A stretch of DNA of 64,000 nt from Tunturiibacter empetritectus (GTDB lineage: Bacteria; Acidobacteriota; Terriglobia; Terriglobales; Acidobacteriaceae), in contig NZ_JACCCU010000002.1 in assembly GCF_013410875.1 (NCBI RefSeq), forward strand, positions 62,001 to 126,000, given 5' to 3'. The translations under genes and the position numbers were made by a program. Positions within the stretch are counted from its first letter, which is position 1, and the number at the start of each line of letters is the position of its first letter. This document shows, piece by piece, positions 44,901 to 52,612 of the stretch. The notes under the pieces are model-generated. The model did no database searches, was not told the origin of the DNA, and saw only the letters and a program-made list of their open reading frames with translations.

Positions 44901-45206
44901 CCAAACGACACAGACAACGGGATCTGTGCCTACAGTGCAGAGAGCGCGTTCAGCTTCGGCAACGCAGCCGTTGGAACGGAACGCGCACCGAGTTACCAAC
45001 AGGTTGACCTGTCTCTCTCGAAAGACTTTGCAATCACTGAAGGAAGCCACCTCGAGTTCCGCAGCGACTTCCTGAATGCCTTCAACATGGTGAGCCTCTC
45101 TCCGCCGAGCAACACCGCCACTGTTCTGGGGAACTCGATTGGACAGATCTCCAACACAGTCAACGAACCACGTAATATCCAACTCGCTCTGAAGTTCGTC
45201 TTCTAA
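41949..45206 (+). CDS. TonB-dependent receptor, Oar-like, with N-terminal regulatory domain
   Basis: 1085 residues. Signal peptide (LSALALVIMTCLPAFAQ). A carboxypeptidase-regulatory-like Ig domain follows at about residues 30-110 (ITGTVTDPTGAVVAGAKVTA), then the plug (LPLQSRNFSSLTLLVAGA, NYTLDGADINEAIDNYIGYS) and the large beta-barrel ending in phenylalanine (NIQLALKFVF), as outer-membrane proteins do. This architecture is abundant in Acidobacteriota, where SusD partners are often absent, as here. Located between GH9 and GH18 genes, it probably imports chitin- or cellulose-derived oligosaccharides. A strong terminator follows. Confidence 0.94.
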   Translation: MHKGLKLGFRCLSALALVIMTCLPAFAQTITGSITGTVTDPTGAVVAGAKVTATNVLTGVATPTVTNPSGIYSLHFLQIGQYKVTVESTSFSPQSTTAFSLEVDQEARVNVALKVGGTNSNVIVTDTAPILNTENATTGDTITAAAATELPLQSRNFSSLTLLVAGAISPNPQALDNVGRGQYNGGFFVNGNREQGNNYTLDGADINEAIDNYIGYSPNVDALGEVRIITGNSTAEYGNANGGQVVMVTKSGTNQFHGNAFFFGENQNLNANTWAAKLTGAPRAPFNRAMFGGTLGGPIFKDKLFFFVDYQGARQHFSTVENRTVVSAADRTLPGITNPAAIYLFAHPEVYPEPNAVTNTSVNYVGSSGQATVNDQGDAKIDWRATNRDTLSGRFSIGREHDGFSKVALPTDIPTNSNDPYTGFIVNWTHVFSTSIVNEARAGYGRTRYIQTPTDVSGNWGVTGNAKLGIPGTQLVPGFSTLVIGDGPNSGFVDDIGAPSTQDGNGAYGGIDSDSIVNAYTYGDNLTWQHGKQTIKFGVQVLRYQENRYYSGNDGTLGFFNFNKSVDDFLHDSVTNEGQGALTGRWGQRQYRDAAFVQDDYKLSSNLTINLGLRWEYDQPYTEVNNKQANISLTTGAITNAGVNGAPRALYNAYWAGFMPRLGFAWSPEALHEKFVLRGGYGITNFLEGTGANLRLTLNPPFFVDASCTVGLPCANGGPLSITQGFYRPANPSVYAGNVRAWQPNLKPALIQQFNLTSEYQLDNFTSLTVAYLGQNGNHLVDPREGNQRACFSCALPITTLSLLNPALSQITNISYTESEAVMNYNSLQVTGRRRLSHGLEFLANWTYSKGLSNNLGYYGASGGAGDSQSAYWQDAYNGRADYGPEFFDSRHNISVSGYYELPFGRGRQFASSINRFVDEAIGGWKFSTIMSFHTGFPITINSDSEYSTQVNARASRANHLRPLKVVGRTSHNWFGTDPSAITCPNDTDNGICAYSAESAFSFGNAAVGTERAPSYQQVDLSLSKDFAITEGSHLEFRSDFLNAFNMVSLSPPSNTATVLGNSIGQISNTVNEPRNIQLALKFVF

Positions 45207-45228
45207 GGTCTCGAGGTGGCGATTTCAT

Positions 45229-45267
45229 AAAAGGGGCAGCGAAAGAACTTCGCCGCCCCTTTTATTT
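45229..45267 (+). terminator. Rho-independent terminator after the TonB receptor
   Basis: AAAAGGGGC-a-GCGAA / TTCGC-c-GCCCCTTTT with loop AGAAC, followed by TTT. Stem of about 14 bp, 23 bp after the receptor stop. It separates the receptor from the chitinase. Confidence 0.85.
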
Positions 45268-45270
45268 GGC

Positions 45271-45284
45271 TGTCTAATCAGACA
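45271..45284. promoter_or_regulatory. Palindrome TGTCTAATCAGACA upstream of the chitinase
   Basis: Perfect 5-bp arms TGTCT/AGACA around AATC, directly after the terminator and about 70 bp before the chitinase start. It shares TGTCT with the two motif copies upstream of the GH9/TonB genes. Possibly an operator of the locus. Confidence 0.45.
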
Positions 45285-45355
45285 AATACTCATTGCAAAA
45301 TATGTACATCGTCGTCAGTTCAGCTCATAACTGGTCAGTAGTCTGGGATAAATTC

Positions 45356-46541
45356 ATGAAGGGCCACTACAGTTTTTCGAAACTCCGAATGAGTCATACT
45401 CTCTCGCACGGATTATTTATCCTCGCGCTGTTTATGTGCGCTTCTGTCACTTCTCACGCTGCAGCTTCTCCCACACAAAAGCAGGAGATCATCGCATATA
45501 TTTTTCCAAAAGACAGAACCATCGCGCCGGGAGAAGTATCGGCAGAAAAATTGACGCGGATCAACTACGCCTTCGCCGATCTCCAGAATGGAAAAATCGT
45601 CGAAGGCTTCCCGCACGACGCGGAAAACTTTGCTGCGCTCAATGCTCTCAAGCACGCCAACCCGTCTCTTACCGTATTGGTTTCTGTTGGCGGATGGACA
45701 TGGTCGGGCAACTTCTCCGATATGGCTCTCACGAGGCAACGCAGAAAGATCTTCATTGAAAGCACCGTCCAATTCATAGAAAAATACAAACTGGATGGCC
45801 TCGATGTCGACTGGGAGTATCCCGGAATGACCGGTGACAATCATCGGTTTCGCCCCGAGGACAAGCAAAACTACACCCTTCTGCTCAAAGAGCTACGGGC
45901 ACGATTCAATCACGAAGAGAAGAAACTTCATCGTCACCTCGTAACATCTATCGCAACCGGGGCGTCCACAGAGTTCCTCGAATATACCAAAATGTCTAAG
46001 GTGCAAAAGTACGTGGACACCGTCAACCTGATGTCCTACGACTACTACGTTCCGAGTTGGGATAAGACCACCGGACACCATGCACCGCTCTTCACCAATC
46101 CAGTCGATCCAAAAAAAATCTCCGCCGACCGTACAATTCACGAGTATGAGAGTGCCGGCGTACCCGCGAAAAAACTAGTGCTTGGCGTGCCCTTCTATGG
46201 AAAGAGCTGGACTCAGGTTCCCGATCAAAATCACGGACTCTTTCAGCCGGGCAAGGAAGCGCCCGACACCTATCGCCCGTACAGTTCTCTAACCAGCTTG
46301 CAGAGCAGCGGCTACATTCGATACTGGGATGCGCAAGCTTCTGCCCCCACTCTATACAATCCGGACCTTCATATCCTATGAAGACCCTGAATCGCTAAAG
46401 AAGAAATGTGAGTATGTGGTTGACCACAAACTAGCCGGCATCATGTTCTGGGAGTACTCCGGCGATTCTGCCAACGCCCTCTTAGATTCGATCGATACCG
46501 GTCTTCAGCATCATCCCGCCACGGCAACGGAGTCCAAATGA
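45356..46541 (+). pseudogene. GH18 chitinase, frameshifted near the 3' end
   Basis: Secreted chitinase reading about 395 residues when restored. A signal segment (LFILALFMCASVTSHA) follows a start at 45356 or 45389; neither has a clear ribosome site. The catalytic DxxDxDxE motif is intact in LDGLDVDWEYPGM; SVGGWTWSG and VNLMSYDYYVPSW are further GH18 signatures. The frame from 45356 stops at 46381 after SAPTLYNPDLHIL, while the next frame continues with the expected C terminus (RTFISYEDPESL, GIMFWEYSGD) to 46541. Removing one C at 46361-46362 joins them. The restored stop overlaps the next ATG (ATGA), showing that this is the native end. Mutation or assembly error are both possible. Confidence 0.88.
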
Positions 46542-47779
46542 ACTCCACAATACAGCTGCCTGTGACGGGCGTGACTAGTTCAGCCCGCGCCAGCCGCGTC
46601 GCATCCATCGACATCTTTCGCGGACTCACGATGACTCTCATGATCTTTGTCAACGAGTTGGCCGAAGTCAAAGGTCTTCCCTGGTGGAACTATCACGCCC
46701 CCGCAAAGGTCGACGCCATGACCTACGTCGATATGGTGTTCCCAGCTTTCCTATTCATCCTTGGGACGACAATCCCTATTGCCCTCGAACACCGCATCCG
46801 TAAAAACCCATCGCTGCCTGCTCTCTGGCTTCATGTGATCCTGCGGACCATCGCCTTGATCGTCCTCGGCCTGATTCTTGCAAACGCAGAGCTTGGTAGC
46901 CGTTCGCTGATGGGGATCGATCCAATGCTGTGGACCATCCTCGCGCTGCTCGGTGCCATCCTTTATTGGAACGTATACAGCCGCTCCGACCACCACAAAA
47001 CGCTATTTCGCACTCTGCGGTTTTCCGGTCTGGCTTTGATGATCGTAATGTTCGCTATCTTCCGCAGAACGACGCTCGACGGACACGCCGCATGGATCAG
47101 CACCTCTTATCCAGAGATCCTGGGATTGCTCGGATACACCTACCTCGCCGTCTCAATTCTGTACATCGCAACGCGTCGATGGCGCCGGGCATCTCTCGTA
47201 TGGTTTATCGCTATGACGGCTCTCTGCGTTGCATCAACCGCAAAGTGGATTCCATTCCCGGGCCATATTCCCCTCTACGTCTGGCCATTCGGCAACGGAG
47301 CCATGGCATCAATCGCATTGGCAGGCGTCGTCACCTCGGGCATCTTTGTGGATAGCCGCGGCCTCTACCCGACCACACTTCGACAAAAATTGATCGCCGC
47401 CATCTCTTTCGGCAGCATCACGCTCCTATGCGGATGGCTTTTGACTCCCTTGGGCATCTCGAAGATCCGCGCCACGCCAACATGGTGCCTCTACAGCATC
47501 GGTTGCAGCGTCCTGCTATTCACGCCGCTCTACTGGGTCTGCGATGTCCGGCGCGCAGTGCGCTGGGCTGCATTCACGCGCCCTGCCGGCGAGAACACGC
47601 TTCTCACCTACCTGCTCCCTAACCTTTATTTCTTCATCGCATCGGCGGCTGGCTTCACATACTTTACCGAGCACGCCAACTACGGCTTCGCAGGCGTACT
47701 GAGATGTCTGATCTTTACAGCATTGATCCTGGCACTGGCTGACCTTCTAACAAGATGGAAGCTAAGACTTCAGATCTAA
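46538..47779 (+). CDS. HGSNAT-like membrane acetyltransferase (DUF5009 family)
   Basis: 413 residues, about 10-11 membrane segments. The N terminus SRVASIDIFRGLTMTLMIFV is the family opening, followed by WWNYHAPAKVDAMTYVDMVF with the His/Asp region thought to mediate acetyl transfer in human heparan-alpha-glucosaminide N-acetyltransferase. FPAFLFILGTTIPIALEHRI follows. It overlaps the chitinase stop by 4 bp, so the two are translationally coupled; it may re-acetylate glucosamine released from chitosan-like oligomers, an inference from context. Confidence 0.85.
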   Translation: MNSTIQLPVTGVTSSARASRVASIDIFRGLTMTLMIFVNELAEVKGLPWWNYHAPAKVDAMTYVDMVFPAFLFILGTTIPIALEHRIRKNPSLPALWLHVILRTIALIVLGLILANAELGSRSLMGIDPMLWTILALLGAILYWNVYSRSDHHKTLFRTLRFSGLALMIVMFAIFRRTTLDGHAAWISTSYPEILGLLGYTYLAVSILYIATRRWRRASLVWFIAMTALCVASTAKWIPFPGHIPLYVWPFGNGAMASIALAGVVTSGIFVDSRGLYPTTLRQKLIAAISFGSITLLCGWLLTPLGISKIRATPTWCLYSIGCSVLLFTPLYWVCDVRRAVRWAAFTRPAGENTLLTYLLPNLYFFIASAAGFTYFTEHANYGFAGVLRCLIFTALILALADLLTRWKLRLQI

Positions 47780-47794
47780 CCGCAGTAACTACCG

Positions 47795-48952
47795 CTAGCC
47801 ACGGCTGGGACTCTTCCCAAGCAGCTCGCGTGCAATCACCATCCGCTGAATCTCGCTCGTTCCCTCACCAATGGGACACAGCCTCACATCTCGATAAAAC
47901 TTCTCTGCCGGATAGTCCTTGATGAACCCATATCCTCCATGAATCTGCACACCCTCGTCGCAGATCCTGCAAGCCGCCTCACTCGCATACAGCTTCGCCA
48001 TCGCAGACTCCAGCGTCACCTTTTTGCCTGCGTCCTTCATCTGCGCCGCGCGCATCGTCAACAACCACGCCGCATCCAACTCCGTCGCCATATCGGCCAG
48101 CTTGAACTGGATCGCCTGAAACTCGCTGATCGCCTTCCCAAACTGTCGCCGCTCCTGCGCATACTTCATTGCCGCATCGAGCGCACCACGTGCCATTCCC
48201 AGGCTCAGCGCCGCAATCGAGATTCTGCCGCCATCCAGCACGCGCATCGCATCTTTGAAACCGTCGCCCTCTTTCCCAACCAGGTTCTCCGCTGGAACCT
48301 CGCAGTCCTCAAAGATCAACTCTGCCGTATCGCTCGCACGCAGCCCCAGCTTGTTCTCCTTGCGCCCCGACCGAAATCCCTTCGTACCCCGCTCCACCAC
48401 AAACGCCGAGATTCCGCCACGCGTTCCCTTCTCCTTATCCGTTACCGCCAGCACCACAGCGCAGTTTGCATAGGTTCCATTGGTGATGAACGTCTTACTC
48501 CCATTCAACACCCACTTGTCGCCCTGCTTCACCGCCGTAGTGCGCGCCCCACCCGCATCCGAACCCGATCCCGGCTCCGTCAAACCCCATGCACCAAGCC
48601 ACTGCCCGCTCGCCAGCTTCGGAATCCACCGCTTCCTCTGCTCCTCGTTTCCACCCAGCATGATGTGATTCGTGCACAACGAATTATGCGCCGCGACGAT
48701 AATTCCGACACTCCCGTCCACCCGCGAGAGCTCCTCAATCGCCAGCACATACTCCACGTAGCCCATGCCTGCTCCACCCAGCGACTCAGGAAAGATCACG
48801 CCTAACAAACCCATCTCTCCAAGCTTCTTCACCACCTCGTGCGGAAACTCGCTCTTCTCGTCCCACTCCGAGACATGCGGCGCAACTTCTCCCTCAGCAA
48901 AGGCGCGAACTGCACTCTGCAACTGCTTCTGCTCATCGGTCAACCCAAACAT
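47795..48952 (-). CDS. Acyl-CoA dehydrogenase (short/medium-chain type)
   Basis: 385 residues, standard length without the extension of the first enzyme. [19 protein letters not shown] (FAD/acyl binding), the [20 protein letters not shown] block, and [11 protein letters not shown] with the catalytic Glu. Good ribosome site (TTGGAGGGTTC then ATG). A monocistronic minus-strand gene with a 10-bp-arm inverted repeat 42 bp upstream. Likely acts on branched or short acyl-CoA (isovaleryl or butyryl class), not decidable from the sequence. Confidence 0.93.
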   Translation of the reverse strand: MFGLTDEQKQLQSAVRAFAEGEVAPHVSEWDEKSEFPHEVVKKLGEMGLLGVIFPESLGGAGMGYVEYVLAIEELSRVDGSVGIIVAAHNSLCTNHIMLGGNEEQRKRWIPKLASGQWLGAWGLTEPGSGSDAGGARTTAVKQGDKWVLNGSKTFITNGTYANCAVVLAVTDKEKGTRGGISAFVVERGTKGFRSGRKENKLGLRASDTAELIFEDCEVPAENLVGKEGDGFKDAMRVLDGGRISIAALSLGMARGALDAAMKYAQERRQFGKAISEFQAIQFKLADMATELDAAWLLTMRAAQMKDAGKKVTLESAMAKLYASEAACRICDEGVQIHGGYGFIKDYPAEKFYRDVRLCPIGEGTSEIQRMVIARELLGKSPSRG

Positions 48953-48993
48953 GAACCCTCCAACGCGTTATAACCTACGCTAATACATCTATC

Positions 48994-49027
48994 ACATTCA
49001 TGCATACTCTGGCTTGCGCATGAATGT
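48994..49027. promoter_or_regulatory. Everted TGAATG inverted repeat upstream of acyl-CoA dehydrogenase
   Basis: ACATTCATGC (48994-49003) and GCATGAATGT (49018-49027) form perfect 10-bp arms with a 14-base centre. The arms contain CATTCA and TGAATG, the same hexamers as the operator of the fad operon at 6203-6220 but in outward order. The right end overlaps the first two bases of repeat R4. Confidence 0.5.
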
Positions 49028-49220
49028 CCTGCCGGACGGGCCCACTGCGCGTGGGGCGGTCACTTCGTGACTTGTATACCGGTCCAGGCAGACTAAGCGA
49101 CATGGGCCCTCCCGTTGGTCGTAATCATCTTCTTTCGCGACCAACGGGAGCGCCACGCGAAGCAGTATACGCGTCACGAAGTGACCGCCCCACGCGCAGT
49201 GGGCCCGTCCGGCAGGACAC
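49026..49220. repeat. Long-palindrome element, complete copy R4
   Basis: Arms 49026-49071 and 49173-49218 are perfectly complementary over 46 bp. Each arm contains two small hairpins, CCCAC-tgcgc-GTGGG and GTCAC-ttc-GTGAC. Inside lies a second perfect pair, CTCCCGTTGGTCG (49109-49121) and CGACCAACGGGAG (49138-49150), and GTATAC occurs on both sides of it. The element ends 6 bp before the stop codon of the minus-strand transsulfuration gene, on its downstream side. No open frame, no transposase. Confidence 0.92.
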
Positions 49221-49226
49221 AGTCTT

Positions 49227-50387
49227 TCAGATCTTATCCAGCGCCTGCCCCAGATCCGCGACAATATCCTCCACATCCTCGATCCCCACCGACACCCGCA
49301 TCAATCCATCCGTAATGCCCAGCCTCGCCCGCCCCTCAGCCCCCACCGCAGCATGCGTCATCGTCGCCGGATGACAGATCAGCGTCTCCACTCCTCCAAG
49401 CGACTCTGCCAGTAAACCAAGCCGCAGCGCCTTCGCAAACCTATTCGCCTTCTCCAGAGACCCCAGTTCCATCGAGATCATAGACCCGAACCCATGCTGT
49501 TGCCGCTTCGCCAGTTCATGCTGCGGATGCTCCACCAACCCGGGATAAAACACCTGCTGCACCTTGGCATGCCCCTTCAAAAAATCAGCAACCACGCGGC
49601 CATTTGCATCATGTTGCTTCATCCGCACCGCCAGCGTCTTTACCCCGCGCAGCAGCAGATAGCTCTCAAACGGCGACAGTATCCCGCCCGTGCACTTTTG
49701 CACAAACCGAAATGTCTCCGCATGCTCCGGCTTGGTGCAGATCAACACGCCCCCCAGCCCATCCGAGTGGCCATTCAAAAACTTCGTCGTCGAGTGCATC
49801 ACAATGTCGGCGCCCAATGCGATCGGCTGCTGCAGATAGGGCGACAGAAACGTATTGTCCACACTCAACTCCACGCCCTTCGCATGGCAGATCCTCGCCA
49901 CCGCACCAATATCCGTCAATGACATCATCGGATTCGTCGGCGTCTCGATATGCACCAGCTTCGTCGCCGGAGTAATCGCAGCGGCAACATTTTCGGCCAC
50001 GCTCGTGTCGACATAAGTAAACGTCAGCCCATAGTTCGTCAGCACCTTGTCGAACAACCTCCCTGTCCCACCGTACACATTGTCCGAGCAGACTACGTGG
50101 TCGCCAGACTTCATCATCGTGCACAGCGCAGTAATCGCCGCCATCCCACTGCCGAACACATGAGCGCTCGTACCGCCTTCGAGCGAGCACAGGCTCTCCT
50201 CCAACGCATCCCGCGTCGGGTTCGTCAGCCGAGCATACTCATGCCCCTTGTTCTTACCGATCTCCTCCTGCTGATACGTCGAGGTCAAATAGATCGGCAC
50301 ATTCACCGCGCCCGTCACCTCATCAGGAGCCTGCCCGTCGTGAATCGCTCGCGTTGCAAACCCAGCTCTCTTCTTCGCTTCTGTCAT
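49227..50387 (-). CDS. PLP transsulfuration enzyme (cystathionine gamma-synthase/lyase)
   Basis: 386 residues from the ATG at 50387, which is better placed than the TTG at 50399. Cys/Met-metabolism PLP fold: FATRAIHDGQ, LEGGTSAHVFGSGMAAI, DNTFLSPYLQQPI, and the Schiff-base lysine in MHSTTKFLNGHSDGLGG, typical of the gamma-elimination/replacement family. With the cysteine/cystathionine synthase-type gene immediately upstream (start 51356, stop 50427) it may form reverse transsulfuration (homocysteine to cysteine). Gamma-synthase versus lyase cannot be settled from motifs alone. Confidence 0.93.
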   Translation of the reverse strand: MTEAKKRAGFATRAIHDGQAPDEVTGAVNVPIYLTSTYQQEEIGKNKGHEYARLTNPTRDALEESLCSLEGGTSAHVFGSGMAAITALCTMMKSGDHVVCSDNVYGGTGRLFDKVLTNYGLTFTYVDTSVAENVAAAITPATKLVHIETPTNPMMSLTDIGAVARICHAKGVELSVDNTFLSPYLQQPIALGADIVMHSTTKFLNGHSDGLGGVLICTKPEHAETFRFVQKCTGGILSPFESYLLLRGVKTLAVRMKQHDANGRVVADFLKGHAKVQQVFYPGLVEHPQHELAKRQQHGFGSMISMELGSLEKANRFAKALRLGLLAESLGGVETLICHPATMTHAAVGAEGRARLGITDGLMRVSVGIEDVEDIVADLGQALDKI

Positions 50388-50426
50388 TTGTAACCCCAAT
50401 CATCACAATTTATTCCAGTTTGAAAA

Positions 50427-51356
50427 TTAATCCAGCAGCGCCTTCGACAGATACCTCTCCGCCGAATCCGGAATCACAGTAACCACTCTCTTCCCCGCTC
50501 CAAGCTCCCGCGCCACATCCACCGCTGCGCACAGCATCGCCCCCGCGCTGGACCCCGCGAACACACCCTCTTCCGCAGCCAGTCGTCTCACCATCTTCAA
50601 CGCCGGCTCGTCCATCACCATCATCACGCGATCGCACACGGAGCGGTCAAACGTCGCAGGAATAAACGAAACCCCAATCCCTTCAACCTTATGCGGCCCC
50701 GGCTCGCCGCCCTCCAGCACACTCCCCTGCGGCTCCACCGCTACGGTCAAAATCTCCGCACGCTTCTTCTTGAAGAACCGAGCCACCCCAGTAAACGTAC
50801 CCGCCGATCCCACCCCCGAGACCCACGCATCCACGCGCCCTTCCATCTGCTCCCAGATCTCCGCCGCCGTCGTCTCTTCATGAAAGTCGGGGTTCGCCGG
50901 ATTCTCAAACTGCAGCGCAGCAAATGCCCCCGGCGTCTCTCTCTCGAACTGCAACGCCCGTCGAATCGCCCCCGCCATTCCCTCGGTCTCAGGCGTTCGC
51001 TCCACCGTCGCACCCAACCCGCGCATCAGCTTGCACTTCTCCTCAGCAAACTGCTCCGGCACATAAAGCATCACCTTGTATCCGCGATTGACGCCGATCA
51101 ACGCCAACCCGACGCCTGTATTCCCGGCAGTCGCCTCCACAATCGTCCCGCCAGGCTGCAACACACCCCGCCGCTCAGCGTCCAGCACAATCCCAAGTGC
51201 CGCCCTGTCCTTAATACTTCCCCCCGGATTCAAGTACTCGAGCTTCGCCCAAATCTCTCCGCAATTTCCACTACCACTTCCCTGTTCAAGCCGGCGCAGA
51301 CGAACCATAGGCGTCTGCCCCACTAACTCCAAGATGCTCTCAACAACCTTCATCAA
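50427..51356 (-). CDS. Cysteine synthase / short cystathionine beta-synthase
   Basis: 309 residues, OAS-sulfhydrylase fold. PLP lysine in LNPGGSIKDRAALG (about residue 45), asparagine loop TAGNTGVGLAL, phosphate loop GVGSAGTFTG, and Ser in FAGSSAGA. There is no C-terminal CBS pair. The cysteine-synthase fold with an adjacent gamma-family enzyme resembles the MccA/MccB arrangement, so cystathionine beta-synthase activity is plausible. 39 bp separate it from the next gene. Confidence 0.9.
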   Translation of the reverse strand: MMKVVESILELVGQTPMVRLRRLEQGSGSGNCGEIWAKLEYLNPGGSIKDRAALGIVLDAERRGVLQPGGTIVEATAGNTGVGLALIGVNRGYKVMLYVPEQFAEEKCKLMRGLGATVERTPETEGMAGAIRRALQFERETPGAFAALQFENPANPDFHEETTAAEIWEQMEGRVDAWVSGVGSAGTFTGVARFFKKKRAEILTVAVEPQGSVLEGGEPGPHKVEGIGVSFIPATFDRSVCDRVMMVMDEPALKMVRRLAAEEGVFAGSSAGAMLCAAVDVARELGAGKRVVTVIPDSAERYLSKALLD

Positions 51357-51457
51357 CCCAATCCTTCATAAACAAAATCAATCGTCACCTTCCATCCTAC
51401 TGACAGACAGAGGTGTCCCGAGGCAATCGCCCGCAACTCCATCAGCGATCCTACGCC

Positions 51458-52612
51458 TCAGTTCTTCTTTCCGGGATCACTAAAGCCGGCGCTCCCACCT
51501 TTGCCCGCCTCCGCCACCACCCTCGGATAATACCCCGTCCGCGTCCGCACCGACAGCCGGCCAAAGCTCTTGGACTTGGCCTCCACATGCACCTCGCGAT
51601 AGCCGCCAAGCGTCGGCGACTTCGTAGAGTGATACGAGATCGTGTACTGCGTGCGAATATCCTGCGCCACCTCTGCAGCAATCTCGTCTACTTGATTCAC
51701 CGACTTAGGAAAGTAAGCCGCCCCCCCCGTCTGCTCCGCCAGTGTCTCCAATACCCTCCGCGCATGTCGCGACTCACGCTTATCCGTATCCTCGCCAAAC
51801 AGCAGTCCCACACAATAGATCACCGGCCCGTCGAGATCCTGAATCCTGCGAATCGTCTGCTCCAGCGTCGCGCTCGAAGCATTGTCTTCGCCATCGGTAA
51901 TCACCAGCAGCACCTGCTTCGGATGCTTCGCGTTCTTCGCCAGATAATCCGCCGATGCCACCAGAGCATCGTAGATCGCCGTTCCACCACTCGACTTGAT
52001 ATATCCCAGCCCCTGCTGCAGCTTGTCGATATTATTCGTAAAGTCCTGGTCGATGAACGCCTCCCACGAGAAGTCCACTAGGAACTCTTCATCCTCGGGA
52101 TTCGACAACTTCACAAAATCCAGCGACGCCTTATCCACCGCCTGACGCTTGTCATACATCGACCCCGAGCTGTCGATTAGCAGCCCCAGCGACACTGGCA
52201 GGTCCTCATGCCGAAACGAGTTGATCGTCTGTGGAACTCCATCTTCATAGACATGAAATGCATCTTTATCCAGCGTCTGAACCGACCGGCCACTTCCATC
52301 GAGCACCGTCGCATTCAGCCGCACCTCGTAAGCATCCTGCCGCAGCGTGTACTTGCCGTTCTCGCGCGCAATCGCATTACTACCTACACCTTGCGGAGCG
52401 CCGGTCTGGCTCTGTGCAGGCGGATCAGGATCAGGCGAAGCCACAGGATCGCGATCCACCGTTAGCGAAGGTTGTTGCGAAGCGGGTTGTTGTTTCGCGG
52501 TTACCTGCGGAGATGCAGGTTGCTGGGCCAATCCGGCCGCCCCACCGGCCATCAGCATCAACCATCCTGCAGCGGCCATCCCCGGCTGAAAACACTTACT
52601 GCGAAGGTGCAT
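51458..52612 (-). CDS. Secreted VWA-domain protein 2
   Basis: 384 residues. Signal peptide (GWLMLMAGGAAGLAQQ), then a low-complexity Pro/Gln/Ser linker to about residue 90, an N-terminal strand domain (YEVRLNATVLDGSGRSVQTL), and a von Willebrand A domain from about residue 140 with the MIDAS sequence LLIDSSGSMYDK and the later TDGEDNAS. C-terminal YREVHVEAKSK. Overlaps the upstream VWA gene by 17 bp, so they are coupled. Such secreted VWA proteins are common in Acidobacteriota; ligand unknown. Confidence 0.88.
   Translation of the reverse strand: MHLRSKCFQPGMAAAGWLMLMAGGAAGLAQQPASPQVTAKQQPASQQPSLTVDRDPVASPDPDPPAQSQTGAPQGVGSNAIARENGKYTLRQDAYEVRLNATVLDGSGRSVQTLDKDAFHVYEDGVPQTINSFRHEDLPVSLGLLIDSSGSMYDKRQAVDKASLDFVKLSNPEDEEFLVDFSWEAFIDQDFTNNIDKLQQGLGYIKSSGGTAIYDALVASADYLAKNAKHPKQVLLVITDGEDNASSATLEQTIRRIQDLDGPVIYCVGLLFGEDTDKRESRHARRVLETLAEQTGGAAYFPKSVNQVDEIAAEVAQDIRTQYTISYHSTKSPTLGGYREVHVEAKSKSFGRLSVRTRTGYYPRVVAEAGKGGSAGFSDPGKKN

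Noticed and set aside
49026..49220. Long palindrome considered as an insertion sequence
   Set aside because: No transposase frame, and no target duplication is apparent at its ends; annotated as a repeat only.
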